Shown here: in pieces, positions 16,949 through 25,960 of the stretch | Layout: each line of letters starts with the position of its first letter | How positions within the stretch are numbered: position 1 is the stretch's first letter | Assembly: GCA_964453855.1 (NCBI GenBank) | Contig: CAYVRN010000007.1 | Span: 4,263 to 68,262, forward strand | Length of the DNA stretch: 64,000 bases | Origin: JASMHC01 sp964453855 | GTDB lineage: Bacteria; Pseudomonadota; Alphaproteobacteria; Rhodobacterales; Rhodobacteraceae | Reading direction: 5' to 3' | The notes under the pieces: model-generated | What the model saw: the letters and a program-made list of their open reading frames with translations, nothing else | What the model was told of the DNA's origin: nothing | Databases searched by the model: none | Position numbers and translations under genes: made by a program

Positions 16949-19075
16949 ATGGGCCGAGATATGGGAACCGACAAATCTGTTCACGACCTTTCTGAAGCTG
17001 ACGCCAGAAATGAATTGTCCCGTCTGGCTAAATTACTTGCAGACGCGAATATCGCCTATCACTCTCATGACAATCCGGTCATGTCGGACGCTGAATTTGA
17101 TGCGTTGAAAAGGCGTAACGAGCAAATAGAAAATGCCTTTCCGAACCTGAAACGCATCGATAGTGCCTCTGATAAGGTCGGCGCTGTTCCATCAGAAAAA
17201 TTCAGTAAAATTGCTCACAGGCAACGCATGCTCTCGTTGTCCAATGCGTTTTCTGAGAGTGATGTTTTTGATTTCGACACGCAGGTTCGAAAGTTCCTTG
17301 GCCTTGGTGCGACCGATCTGCTTACGTATACAGCCGAGCCAAAAATAGACGGCCTCAGCTTGTCTCTGCGCTATGAAGAGGGAAAACTTGTCTATGCGGC
17401 GACCCGCGGTGATGGAAGTGTTGGGGAAAATGTAACTGCGAATGCTCGCACCATTCCGGATATTCCGGACGAACTCGTCAATGCGCCTTCTGTCCTAGAG
17501 GTGCGCGGCGAGGTTTACATGTCTCGTTCAGACTTTTTGAACTTGAATGAAATTCAAGAAGAAAAAGGCGATAAAACCTTTGCGAACCCAAGGAATGCCG
17601 CTGCGGGGTCACTTCGACAACTAGACGCTTCTGTTACACGCAGCCGACCATTGCGTTTCTTCGCATATGCATGGGGTGAAACTTCCGAACCTCTTGCCGA
17701 AACACAGCAAAAGGCAATCGAGCGACTGGCAGCATTGGGTTTTTCCATCAACCCGCTCACTAAAGCCCTTGTATCACCACAGGAACTGCTTGAGCATTTT
17801 GCGACAATTTCACAACAAAGAGCCACTTTGGACTACGACATCGACGGTGTAGTCTACAAGGTAAACCAACTTGATTTGCAACATAGGCTCGGGTTCCGAT
17901 CAACAACTCCGCGGTGGGCAATTGCCCACAAGTTTCCCGCAGAGACAGCCTGGACTCGGTTAGAAGCGATTGAGATTCAGGTGGGTCGCACTGGAGCGCT
18001 GTCCCCTGTCGCACGCTTGACACCCGTTACAGTGGGCGGCGTGGTTGTTTCAAATGTGACGCTTCACAACGAAGATTACATTTCCGGTGTAGACAGCAAA
18101 GGCCAACCCATTCGTGAAGGCCGCGACCTTCGAGTTGGCGACTGGGTACAGGTGTACCGCGCGGGCGATGTAATTCCAAAAATTGCGGACACAGACCTAT
18201 CTAAACGCGCCGAAGATTCGGAACCGTATGAGTTTCCAATCAAGTGCCCCGAATGCGAGTCTGACGCCATTCGGGAAGAAGGGGATTCGGTTCGCCGCTG
18301 TACAGGCGGCATGATTTGTCCGGCGCAGGCTGTCGAAAAATTAAAACACTTTGTTAGTCGCGGGGCATTCGACATAGAAGGTTTGGGGGCAAAGCAGGTC
18401 GAACAGTTTTACCAAGATGGATGGATTAAAGAGCCAGCCGATATTTTCCTCCTTCGAGAGCGATATGAAAACGGACTGAAACAGCTGAAAAATCGTGAAG
18501 GTTGGGGGGCAAAGTCAGCCTCAAATCTGTTTGACGCGATAGACGAGAAGCGCATCATTCCGTTTGCAAAATTCCTTTTCGCCTTGGGTATCCGCCATGT
18601 CGGCGAAAATGCCGGAAAACTTTTGGCAAATCATTATTCGGACTGGCTTAATTTCATTCAGGCCATGGATCAGATCGAGGTTGGAAATGCGCAGTGGGAT
18701 GATCTCATAAGCATTGACGGCGTCGGGGATGTCATGGCCAAGGCATTGATCAGCGCGTTTTCTCAGTCCGAGGAACACGCATCCATTCTTCGACTTGTTG
18801 AGCAACTGACAATTGAAACTGCCGTCAGCAACATAACAGATAGCCCAGTCGCAGGAAAAACAGTGGTTTTTACGGGAAGTCTTGAACGAATGACGCGCGC
18901 TGAAGCCAAAGCGACGGCGGAATCGTTGGGGGCAAAGGTTGCGGGTTCGGTTAGTAAAAAAACGGATATTTTGATTGCCGGACCAGGTGCAGGCAGCAAG
19001 GCGAAGAAGGCTGCAGAACTTGGGATCGAAACCATCGACGAAGACGCATGGTTGACCTTGATAGGAAAAGGTTAG
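16949..19075 (+). CDS. ligA: NAD-dependent DNA ligase
   Basis: Seals nicks during replication and repair with NAD+. The adenylated lysine is K132 in AEPKIDGLSLS. The zinc finger is CPEC-X-CTGGMICPAQ near residue 435. Helix-hairpin-helix repeats follow, then a C-terminal BRCT domain (VAGKTVVFTGSLERMTRAEAK). At 708 residues it is full length. The start could also be the ATG at 16961; neither has a strong ribosome site. recG follows after three bases. Confidence 0.96.
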   Translation: MGRDMGTDKSVHDLSEADARNELSRLAKLLADANIAYHSHDNPVMSDAEFDALKRRNEQIENAFPNLKRIDSASDKVGAVPSEKFSKIAHRQRMLSLSNAFSESDVFDFDTQVRKFLGLGATDLLTYTAEPKIDGLSLSLRYEEGKLVYAATRGDGSVGENVTANARTIPDIPDELVNAPSVLEVRGEVYMSRSDFLNLNEIQEEKGDKTFANPRNAAAGSLRQLDASVTRSRPLRFFAYAWGETSEPLAETQQKAIERLAALGFSINPLTKALVSPQELLEHFATISQQRATLDYDIDGVVYKVNQLDLQHRLGFRSTTPRWAIAHKFPAETAWTRLEAIEIQVGRTGALSPVARLTPVTVGGVVVSNVTLHNEDYISGVDSKGQPIREGRDLRVGDWVQVYRAGDVIPKIADTDLSKRAEDSEPYEFPIKCPECESDAIREEGDSVRRCTGGMICPAQAVEKLKHFVSRGAFDIEGLGAKQVEQFYQDGWIKEPADIFLLRERYENGLKQLKNREGWGAKSASNLFDAIDEKRIIPFAKFLFALGIRHVGENAGKLLANHYSDWLNFIQAMDQIEVGNAQWDDLISIDGVGDVMAKALISAFSQSEEHASILRLVEQLTIETAVSNITDSPVAGKTVVFTGSLERMTRAEAKATAESLGAKVAGSVSKKTDILIAGPGAGSKAKKAAELGIETIDEDAWLTLIGKG

Positions 19076-19078
19076 GCC

Positions 19079-21169
19079 GTGGCTGGCCGACCGGAAAATT
19101 TGTTCCCCTTGTTCGGTAATCTGACCGGACTTGACGGGATTGGGCCAAAATCCGCTGAAGCTTTCGGGTCGCTGAACATCTATAAACCAAAGGATTTGTT
19201 GTTCACACTTCCAGCTAATGTGATTGACCGCCAAATTCGGGAAACAGTGCAAACAGCCCAGCACGGTGACATTGTTACAGTCAAGGTCATCGTTGAAAGC
19301 CACCAACCAGCACGGCAAAAAGGGCGTCCTTACAGGGTGGTTGTTTCAGACGCACAATCAACCTTTCAATTGGTCTTCTTTCATGCCCGTGGGGATTACC
19401 TTTCGAAAGTATTACCAACTGGTCAAAGCCGCGTGGTTTCAGGAAAGGTGGAGTTTTACGATGGCATGATCCAAATGCCGCACCCTGACTATATTTTACC
19501 AGCCAGCGAAGCAGAGACAGTTCCGCGCATTGAACCCGTCTATCCCCTGACGTCGGGCGTAACCCAAAAAACTATGGGCAAAGCTGTTCGTTCGGCGCTG
19601 ACGCTGGCGCCTATGTTGGCCGAATGGATTGATCGACCTCTCAAGAGGAAAAACCAGTGGCCAAACTGGTCCGAAGCCATTTCAGGGGCGCACTCGCCGA
19701 AAGCAATTACAGACCTGAACGCAGAAGCACCGGCAAGAGAACGCCTTGCATACGATGAGCTATTTGCACACCAACTCACTCTGGCGCTTGCACGGCGTAA
19801 TGCCCAAAGGAAACCGGGGCGAAGTACAATTGGCTCGGGACAATTTAGCAACAAGGTTCTGGCGAAACTTCCTTACACCCCAACGGTGGCGCAAAGACGG
19901 TCAGTCGATGAAATTCGAGAGGATATGGCCGCAAAAATCAAAATGAACCGATTGCTACAAGGCGATGTTGGGGCAGGAAAAACACTCGTGGCATTCATGG
20001 CTCTGTTGACGGCCGTCGAGGCTGGCGGGCAGGGCGTCATGATGGCTCCCACAGGGATTTTGGCTCAGCAGCATTTGGAAAGCCTGAGGCCTTTGGCCGA
20101 CGAGGCTGGCGTCGTTATTGAAATTTTGACTGGGCGGGACAAAGGCAAAGAGCGAGCAGCAAAACTTGGCGCTCTACTGCGAGGAGATATCCACATTCTA
20201 GTTGGCACCCATGCTGTTTTTCAAAAGGATGTGATGTTTCATGATCTCCGCCTTGCGATTATTGATGAACAACACCGTTTCGGAGTGGCGCAAAGGTTAG
20301 AACTTGGGGCCAAAGGCGAATTTGTTGATGTGCTTGTCATGACTGCAACGCCAATTCCGCGTTCTCTGGCCTTAGCCCAGTACGGCGATATGGACGTTTC
20401 AATTCTTGACGAAAAACCACCTGGGCGTAAGCCTGTCAAAACTGCCCTCATTTCCACAGAAAGAATGGATGAGGTTGTAGCCCACCTTCAGAAAGCTATT
20501 GCCGAGGGGCGGCAGGCTTATTGGGTGTGTCCTTTGGTTGATGAAAGTGAAGTATCTGATCTGACGGCGGCTGAGGAGCGCTTCAAACACTTAAGAGCCA
20601 CGTTTGGTGATGACCTTGTCGGCTTGGTACACGGACAGATGCCCGCCCCTGAAAAAGATAAGGCGATGGCGCGGTTTCAAGCAGGAGATACCAAGGTTCT
20701 AGTGGCTACAACCGTTATAGAGGTCGGTGTCAATGTTCCCAATGCCACAATCATGGTCATTGAACGCGCCGAGATATTTGGTCTAGCCCAACTTCACCAA
20801 TTGCGCGGCAGGGTTGGTCGGGGCGAAGGGGCCTCGACATGTCTTCTCATGTACCGCCCACCCTTGAATGATGGTGGTGAAAAGCGTTTGACCACTCTTC
20901 GGGAGACGGAAGATGGATTTAAAATCTCGGAAGTCGATCTTGAAATGAGAGGGGCAGGTGATCTCATCGGAACTGCCCAATCAGGTCTACCGCGCTTTCG
21001 TGTGGCAGATCTCGAGCGCCAAATATCGCTGATGCAAATCGCTCAGAAAGATGCGCGTAATTTGTTAGAGAAAGACCCCGAACTCAAATCCGATCGGGGA
21101 AAGGCTGCTCGGACGCTTTTGTGGCTGATGGAGCAGGAAAGAGCAATTCGTTTGATATCAGTGGGTTAG
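19079..21169 (+). CDS. recG: ATP-dependent DNA helicase RecG
   Basis: Branch-migration helicase that remodels stalled forks and recombination intermediates. The start is GTG at 19079. An N-terminal wedge (OB-fold) domain is followed by helicase motifs: GDVGAGKT (motif I), IIDEQHRFG (motif II, DEQH variant typical of RecG), MTATPIPRSL (III), and QLRGRVGRG (VI). Length is 696 residues. It follows ligA at three bases, and 16 bases beyond its stop lies an SOS-type box. Confidence 0.96.
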   Translation: MAGRPENLFPLFGNLTGLDGIGPKSAEAFGSLNIYKPKDLLFTLPANVIDRQIRETVQTAQHGDIVTVKVIVESHQPARQKGRPYRVVVSDAQSTFQLVFFHARGDYLSKVLPTGQSRVVSGKVEFYDGMIQMPHPDYILPASEAETVPRIEPVYPLTSGVTQKTMGKAVRSALTLAPMLAEWIDRPLKRKNQWPNWSEAISGAHSPKAITDLNAEAPARERLAYDELFAHQLTLALARRNAQRKPGRSTIGSGQFSNKVLAKLPYTPTVAQRRSVDEIREDMAAKIKMNRLLQGDVGAGKTLVAFMALLTAVEAGGQGVMMAPTGILAQQHLESLRPLADEAGVVIEILTGRDKGKERAAKLGALLRGDIHILVGTHAVFQKDVMFHDLRLAIIDEQHRFGVAQRLELGAKGEFVDVLVMTATPIPRSLALAQYGDMDVSILDEKPPGRKPVKTALISTERMDEVVAHLQKAIAEGRQAYWVCPLVDESEVSDLTAAEERFKHLRATFGDDLVGLVHGQMPAPEKDKAMARFQAGDTKVLVATTVIEVGVNVPNATIMVIERAEIFGLAQLHQLRGRVGRGEGASTCLLMYRPPLNDGGEKRLTTLRETEDGFKISEVDLEMRGAGDLIGTAQSGLPRFRVADLERQISLMQIAQKDARNLLEKDPELKSDRGKAARTLLWLMEQERAIRLISVG

Positions 21170-21184
21170 TAGAAAAATTCAGAT

Positions 21185-21199
21185 GTTCTAAATTTGTTC
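21185..21199 (+). promoter_or_regulatory. Candidate LexA (SOS) box, GTTC-N7-GTTC
   Basis: GTTC at 21185-21188, seven bases (TAAATTT), GTTC at 21196-21199. This is an exact match to the direct-repeat SOS box known from Rhodobacter and other alphaproteobacteria. A weaker second copy, GAAC-N7-AAAC, lies at 21223-21237. The only gene downstream on the plus strand is the 39-codon ORF at 21260. Confidence 0.7.
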
Positions 21200-21259
21200 T
21201 TGTTTTGGGTCGCAATTTGTGAGAACAAATAGGAAACAAAAGAACATGAGGTGAACAAA

Positions 21260-21379
21260 ATGGCCCAGATAAAATCAGCTCTTCGTCATTCATCAATGAC
21301 ATTAATCGAAGATATGATCGGTGTCGCCGCTTTGATTGCCATGTTGTTCGTGGGTCTCAACATTCCAAACTATTTTTAA
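21260..21379 (+). CDS. Small membrane peptide, 39 residues, probably SOS-controlled
   Basis: ATG at 21260 follows a GAGGTG ribosome site with six bases of spacing. The 39-residue product starts MAQIKSALRHSS, has a basic/polar N-terminus of about 18 residues and a hydrophobic segment of about 17 residues (MIGVAALIAMLFVGLNI), and ends NYF. Upstream is an exact GTTC-N7-GTTC box, and downstream a strong terminator closes the unit. Caulobacter SidA, a 29-residue LexA-controlled membrane peptide that blocks division, is a functional precedent, but I see no sequence identity to claim homology. A division-inhibitor role is inference. Confidence 0.65.
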   Translation: MAQIKSALRHSSMTLIEDMIGVAALIAMLFVGLNIPNYF

Positions 21380-21516
21380 GTATTCACTGCCTGCGGTCCC
21401 TCACGGATATCTATCAGCTGGTCGCCTGTCCCGATGATGCAGCTGAACATGTCCCCACAACGAAAGCCTCACCTTCGTTGATTTGTACTCCGTCTCGATC
21501 AGGGATTGCTTCACTT

Positions 21517-21552
21517 ATCGCCGCCGCTTCCCCAGCGAGCGGCGATTTTTTT
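21517..21552 (+). terminator. Strong intrinsic terminator after the SOS peptide
   Basis: ATCGCCGC pairs perfectly with GCGGCGAT (21539-21546), with an inner CGCT/AGCG extension and a TCCCC loop, followed by seven T residues. The preceding 137 bases (21380-21516) hold no ORF; they contain a small hairpin CGAAAG...CTTCG and are either a long 3' UTR or a small RNA. Confidence 0.8.
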
Positions 21553-21993
21553 CTAAGAGGCCGACAAACTTTCTATGGCTTCAACGCTGGCATTTAATGA
21601 CAGCAGAATTGAGTCATGTCTGTTTTTGTAATCACGCGCGGGGATTAGAACCTCTAATCCTTCAAATGGCGCAGCGGGCACCGGACCATTTTCTTTTAAC
21701 ATCGCTCGAAGTTGATCGCGGGCTTCAATTACTTGTTTAGTCGTGCACCCCACAATAGCCGTGCCAACGACCGCAGCGGCGGCCTGACCAAGGGCGCAGG
21801 CTTTGACATCTTGTGCATAGTCGACAACCGTATTGTCTTTTATCTTTAGCCAAACAGTCACCGTGGACCCACACAAAGGAGCTCTCTTCTTAACTTCAGC
21901 ATCAGCATCACTCAGTTTTCCAACGCGCGGCATTTCGGCGGCAAGTGCCAGAATTCTGCTCGAGTACAGCTTGATAAGATCTGTTTCAGACAT
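21553..21993 (-). CDS. NifU/IscU-like Fe-S cluster scaffold protein
   Basis: The 146-residue product from ATG 21993 (ribosome site AAGGAAAGAG) resembles the NifU N-terminal/SufU-type scaffold. Three cysteines sit in the expected surroundings: APLCGSTVTVWL near residue 40, VKACALGQAAAAVV near 70 and VGCTTKQV near 85. Such proteins hold nascent Fe-S clusters. The frame extends to 22041, but the extra residues would run towards hisI's control region and lack family similarity. It is divergent from hisI and convergent with the SOS unit. Confidence 0.8.
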   Translation of the reverse strand: MSETDLIKLYSSRILALAAEMPRVGKLSDADAEVKKRAPLCGSTVTVWLKIKDNTVVDYAQDVKACALGQAAAAVVGTAIVGCTTKQVIEARDQLRAMLKENGPVPAAPFEGLEVLIPARDYKNRHDSILLSLNASVEAIESLSAS

Positions 21994-22059
21994 TCTCTTT
22001 CCTTTGAAGTGGCTACGGCATACATAGGGCCACCTCTCCATTGAAAAAGGTTTTCGCTC

Positions 22060-22419
22060 ATGCCATTCGACGCCGCAACCCTTCGATTTGACGAAAAAGG
22101 ACTAATTCCCGCTATTGCTCAAGATGTGGAGGATGGAACGGTTTTAATGATGGCTTGGATGAACCAAGAGGCCGTCGAGCAAACATTGTCCAGCCGAAAA
22201 GTAACTTATTGGTCACGGTCGCGTCAGTCTTTTTGGGTGAAAGGGGAAAGCTCTGGCCACATTCAGGAATTGGTGGATTTCAGATACGATTGCGATCGGG
22301 ACTGTGTCTTAGTCCTGGTGAAACAAACCGGCCCGGCATGCCACACAAATCGGCGTAGCTGTTTCTATTCAGCCGTTCGTAATGACGAGGTGGTCGAAAT
22401 TATGCAGCCGGAAGCTTAA
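22060..22419 (+). CDS. hisI: Phosphoribosyl-AMP cyclohydrolase
   Basis: Opens the adenine ring of PR-AMP in histidine synthesis. The 119-residue monofunctional form shows VLMMAWMNQEAVEQT, TYWSRSRQSFWVKGESSGH, the metal-binding DCDRDCVL segment and CHTNRRSCFY with zinc-ligand cysteines. No hisE domain is fused. The 3' end overlaps the convergent gluQ gene by 20 bases. Confidence 0.95.
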   Translation: MPFDAATLRFDEKGLIPAIAQDVEDGTVLMMAWMNQEAVEQTLSSRKVTYWSRSRQSFWVKGESSGHIQELVDFRYDCDRDCVLVLVKQTGPACHTNRRSCFYSAVRNDEVVEIMQPEA

Positions 22420-23260
22420 CCAACTCACGGATGTCTGAAGGCGAATATCCATCTTCACGATATTTGGATATCGCACGCGCATCATCTCGTTTAGCCAATC
22501 TCTTTCCATTTGCATCACGGATCAATCGATGATGATGGTAAGTAGGAGTGTCCAACCCAAACAACTTTTGTAAAAGAACGTGTATCTTGGTCGCCTCAAA
22601 AAGGTCGTCGCCGCGGATAACATCGGTCACACCTTGATACGCATCGTCTAAGATGACTGACAGATGGTAGCTTGTTCCCATGTCTTTACGGGATAAAACG
22701 ATATCTCCAATTTCCTCAATTAATTCGTTCTGCGAGATACTGACGTCTCCGAATATGAATGACATTTCCTGAAAATAAATCGGATAATCAAGCAGTTCCG
22801 ATGCCTTCCTCATGTTAATGCGAAGTGCACCGCCAACTATTGATTGGTCGCTTTTCTGCTCGTTTCTGCAGGTGCCGGGGTATATCGGACCATCAGGCCC
22901 AAAAGGCACCTCAACACCCTCTTGAGGTGCGGACAATGCGCTAAGAATGTCTTTTCGATTACATGAGCAGGAGTAGATAAGACGCTTTTCTGAAAGCATT
23001 TTTAATCCGCTATGGTAGGCCTCGAACCGCTCGGATTGCCGCAGGACAGGTCCATCCCATGATATACCCAGCCAAGTCAGATCTTGATATATTTGCTCTT
23101 CCCAACTCTGGCGAGATCGAGATTGATCAATGTCCTCGATCCTCAGTAGAAACTTTCCATTATTTTTTCGCGCAAAGTCAAATGCCATCAATGCCGAATA
23201 AGCGTGCCCCAGATGCAGTGGGCCGGTTGGCGATGGTGCGAAACGGGTGACGACAGTCAT
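22400..23260 (-). CDS. gluQ: Glutamyl-Q tRNA(Asp) synthetase
   Basis: A truncated glutamyl-tRNA synthetase paralogue that attaches glutamate to queuosine in tRNA-Asp. The HIGH-type motif is PTGPLHLGHAYSAL, the KMSKS-type motif is GKRLAKRDDAR, and a zinc site is visible as YSCSCNRKD with a later cysteine (PGTCRNE). It has 286 residues and lacks the anticodon-binding domain, as the family does. The start overlaps the trmFO stop by four bases. Confidence 0.93.
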   Translation of the reverse strand: MTVVTRFAPSPTGPLHLGHAYSALMAFDFARKNNGKFLLRIEDIDQSRSRQSWEEQIYQDLTWLGISWDGPVLRQSERFEAYHSGLKMLSEKRLIYSCSCNRKDILSALSAPQEGVEVPFGPDGPIYPGTCRNEQKSDQSIVGGALRINMRKASELLDYPIYFQEMSFIFGDVSISQNELIEEIGDIVLSRKDMGTSYHLSVILDDAYQGVTDVIRGDDLFEATKIHVLLQKLFGLDTPTYHHHRLIRDANGKRLAKRDDARAISKYREDGYSPSDIRELVKLPAA

Positions 23261-24624
23261 GCGCCGCTAAATTGCTCTGCGCTATCTAGCCAGTCTTTCC
23301 ACGCAGCTTTAGCGCGGTCGGTGTAGGCCTTATAGCGATCTTTTCGACCACGACGCCCACCTTTCAAACCCTCAACAGGTCGGAAAAGACCGAAGTTGAC
23401 GTTCATCGGCTGAAAGGTTTTTGCGTCGGCTCCGCCGGTGATGTGATGGATCAATGCGCCCATCGCAGAATCTTGTGGAGGACTTGAGATCGTCCGGCCA
23501 GTTATTTCAGCCGCAGCTAAACGCCCTGCAAGTAAACCCATGGCGGCGCTTTCCACATAACCTTCAACGCCCGTGATTTGACCTGCAAAGCGAATATGGG
23601 GTTTTGACTTCAACCTCATTTGGTCATCTAGCAACGTGGGGGAATTGATAAAGGTATTTCTGTGAATACCCCCAAGTCTGGCAAAGCTTGCATTCTCTAG
23701 CCCAGGTATCATTTTAAAAACAGTGGACTGAGCGCCGTACTTCATTTTCGTTTGAAAGCCCACGATGTTGAACAATGTACCCAAAGAATTGTCTCGTCGT
23801 AGCTGGACAACTGCATAGGGGCGATTTTCAGGGTCGTGCGGATTTGTCAAACCGACGGGCTTCATAGGTCCAAAGCGCAAAGTTTCCCGCCCGCGCTCGG
23901 CCATAACCTCTATCGGCAGGCAACCGTCGAAATACCCGGCCGTTTCTCCTTCGTGGAACTCGGTTTTGTCTGCGGAAAGAAGGGCATCAATGAAAGCTTC
24001 ATACTGCTCTTTGGTCATTGGGCAGTTCAGATAAGCTGTTTTCTCTTCCTCGGTTTCACCCTTGTCATAGCGTGATTGCATCCATGCCTTGGTCATGTCG
24101 ATGCTTTCGGCATAAACAATCGGCGCAATGGCATCAAAGAACGCAAGGCTATCTGCACCCGTCTCGTCGGCGATTGCTTGCCCCAAGCCTTCACTCGTCA
24201 GTGGCCCGGTCGCAAAAATCCAGTTTCCGCTTTCAGGCAAAGCATTTACCTGCCCAACTTCAAGTGAAATATTAGGGTGGGAAAGCAATGTATCGGTGAT
24301 GTCTTGTGAGAACGGTTCTCGGTCAACTGCCAACGCACCCCCGGCCGGCAAACGGTGCTTGTCAGCCATTTTCATGATCAAACCGCCAGCCTGGCGCATT
24401 TCCCAATGCAGCAAGCCAACTGCGTTTTGCTCATCATCATCCGAACGAAACGAGTTTGAGCAGACCATCTCGCCTAATTTACCGGTTTGATGCGCGAATG
24501 TACCCGTTTCCGGCCGCATCTCGTGGATGACGACCTGAACCCCCATATTGGCAGCCTGCCAAGCCGCTTCCGAGCCTGCCATTCCGCCACCGACGATATG
24601 TAATACCTTATCCATAACGCTCAT
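23257..24624 (-). CDS. trmFO: Methylenetetrahydrofolate-tRNA (uracil-54-C5) methyltransferase TrmFO
   Basis: Folate- and FAD-dependent enzyme making ribothymidine at position 54 of tRNA. The FAD motif IVGGGMAGSEAAW starts near residue 10. Family segments HEMRPETGTFAHQT, LGEMVCSNSFRSDD and the late GQITGVEGYVESAAMGLLAGR are all present. It has 455 residues. It is cotranscribed with gluQ, giving a small tRNA-modification unit. Confidence 0.95.
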   Translation of the reverse strand: MSVMDKVLHIVGGGMAGSEAAWQAANMGVQVVIHEMRPETGTFAHQTGKLGEMVCSNSFRSDDDEQNAVGLLHWEMRQAGGLIMKMADKHRLPAGGALAVDREPFSQDITDTLLSHPNISLEVGQVNALPESGNWIFATGPLTSEGLGQAIADETGADSLAFFDAIAPIVYAESIDMTKAWMQSRYDKGETEEEKTAYLNCPMTKEQYEAFIDALLSADKTEFHEGETAGYFDGCLPIEVMAERGRETLRFGPMKPVGLTNPHDPENRPYAVVQLRRDNSLGTLFNIVGFQTKMKYGAQSTVFKMIPGLENASFARLGGIHRNTFINSPTLLDDQMRLKSKPHIRFAGQITGVEGYVESAAMGLLAGRLAAAEITGRTISSPPQDSAMGALIHHITGGADAKTFQPMNVNFGLFRPVEGLKGGRRGRKDRYKAYTDRAKAAWKDWLDSAEQFSGA

Positions 24625-24653
24625 CTAGGGCAGAGTCGCACAGATGAAAAGCG

Positions 24654-25439
24654 TTACTGTTGCCAGTTGGGTGGGCGTTTTTCTAGAAATGCCGCGATGC
24701 CTTCTTCGGTATCTCGATAGAGCATATTTTCCACCATCACGTCGCCTGTGTAAGAATAGGCATCTGAAAGCGGCATTTGGATTTGCTCGTAAAATGCCTG
24801 TTTGCCGATTTTAACGGCCGCGCTCAGTTTACCCGCGACCATTTCGGCGAGTTCAGATGTTGCGTCTTCTAGTTCCTCATGTGGAACAACTTTGTTGATC
24901 AATCCAATTGCTTCGGCTTTTTCCGCTTGAATGAATTGGCCCGTTGAAAGCATTTCAAAAGCCTGCTTTCTGGGAACATTGCGTGATAATGCGACCATCG
25001 GAGTTGAACAGAAAAGCCCGATATTAACGCCGTTCACCCCGAACCTTGTGCCCTCGGCGGCAACAGCCATATCGCACGAGGCCACCAACTGACAGCCTGC
25101 TGCGGTCGCAATGCCATGAACCTGTGCAATGACCGGCTGTGGAAGTTGTTGAACCGACATCATCATTGTCGCGCAACGGTCAAAAAGGTCTTTGAAATAG
25201 GCCTTACCACCATCGTCGGACTGACGCCCCGCGGTCATTTGTTTAAGATCATGACCTGCGCAAAACGCTTTCCCAGCCCCTTTTATCACGACCGCTCGGA
25301 TGGCAGGTGTTTCCTTTATTTCGTCGAACTGATTTTGAAGCGCGGCCAACATCTCGTCTGAAAGGGCATTGAGCTTTTCGGGCGTGTTAAGTGTCAACTG
25401 AGCCACTGCATTTGTGTCGCTACGTTCCAAAATTGCCAT
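24654..25439 (-). CDS. Enoyl-CoA hydratase/isomerase family protein
   Basis: Crotonase-fold protein of 261 residues. The start is ATG 25439 behind a GGAGGACAAG ribosome site; the frame extends to 25466 without support. The oxyanion-hole segment GAGKAFCAGHDLKQM and the second segment IAQVHGIATAAGCQL are visible. The second catalytic region reads FGVNGVNIGLFCSTPMVAL, lacking the usual glutamate pattern of classical hydratases, so the substrate and even the reaction are uncertain. It may act in fatty-acid or amino-acid degradation. Confidence 0.85.
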   Translation of the reverse strand: MAILERSDTNAVAQLTLNTPEKLNALSDEMLAALQNQFDEIKETPAIRAVVIKGAGKAFCAGHDLKQMTAGRQSDDGGKAYFKDLFDRCATMMMSVQQLPQPVIAQVHGIATAAGCQLVASCDMAVAAEGTRFGVNGVNIGLFCSTPMVALSRNVPRKQAFEMLSTGQFIQAEKAEAIGLINKVVPHEELEDATSELAEMVAGKLSAAVKIGKQAFYEQIQMPLSDAYSYTGDVMVENMLYRDTEEGIAAFLEKRPPNWQQ

Positions 25440-25497
25440 CTTGTCCTCCGTCGATGCTATGGGCAACGATAGTGGGAAATAAAGCAGGAGAACAAGT

Positions 25498-25917
25498 ATG
25501 GACGTCGTTATGGACGTGGCGAAACTTCAGGCATTTGTAAATGAAGTGTTTCCGCAAGTCTGTCATCAAGTCACCGTTAAAGAAATTACTGATGATGGAT
25601 GTATTGTCAGATGGAAAGTCGATGAGACCAATCTTAGGCCTGGTGGTACAGTGTCTGGGCCAACCATGTTTTCCGTTGCGGATGTCGCCGTATACCTTGC
25701 CCTGATGAGCAGGATAGGGCCAAAGGCTTTGGCCGTTACGACGAACTGCTCAATCGACTTTATGCGAAAACCTGCAGCAGCAACTGACCTAATTGGACAC
25801 TGCTCGTTGCTGAAACTTGGAAAGGTTTTGGCCGTCGGAGACGTTCTTATCTATTCAGACGGATATGATAAACCAGTAGCCCGAGCAACTGCGACCTATT
25901 CAATTCCACCAGCTTAG
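25498..25917 (+). CDS. PaaI-family hotdog thioesterase
   Basis: The 139-residue product has the PaaI/YbgC hotdog layout: NLRPGGTVSGPTMFSVADVAVYLAL contains the GGTVSGP...D active-site segment, and a later LIGHCSLLKLGKVLAVGDVLIY strand pair is typical. Family members hydrolyse acyl-CoA thioesters. It is divergent from the crotonase gene. Substrate is unknown. Confidence 0.85.
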   Translation: MDVVMDVAKLQAFVNEVFPQVCHQVTVKEITDDGCIVRWKVDETNLRPGGTVSGPTMFSVADVAVYLALMSRIGPKALAVTTNCSIDFMRKPAAATDLIGHCSLLKLGKVLAVGDVLIYSDGYDKPVARATATYSIPPA

Positions 25918-25960
25918 ACCGTTTGGAATAGTTGCTCGCCGCCAGATTTGAATTCGAACT

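Noticed and set aside
18521..19318. Minus-strand 265-codon frame opposite ligA and recG
   Set aside because: Antisense shadow with no family features.
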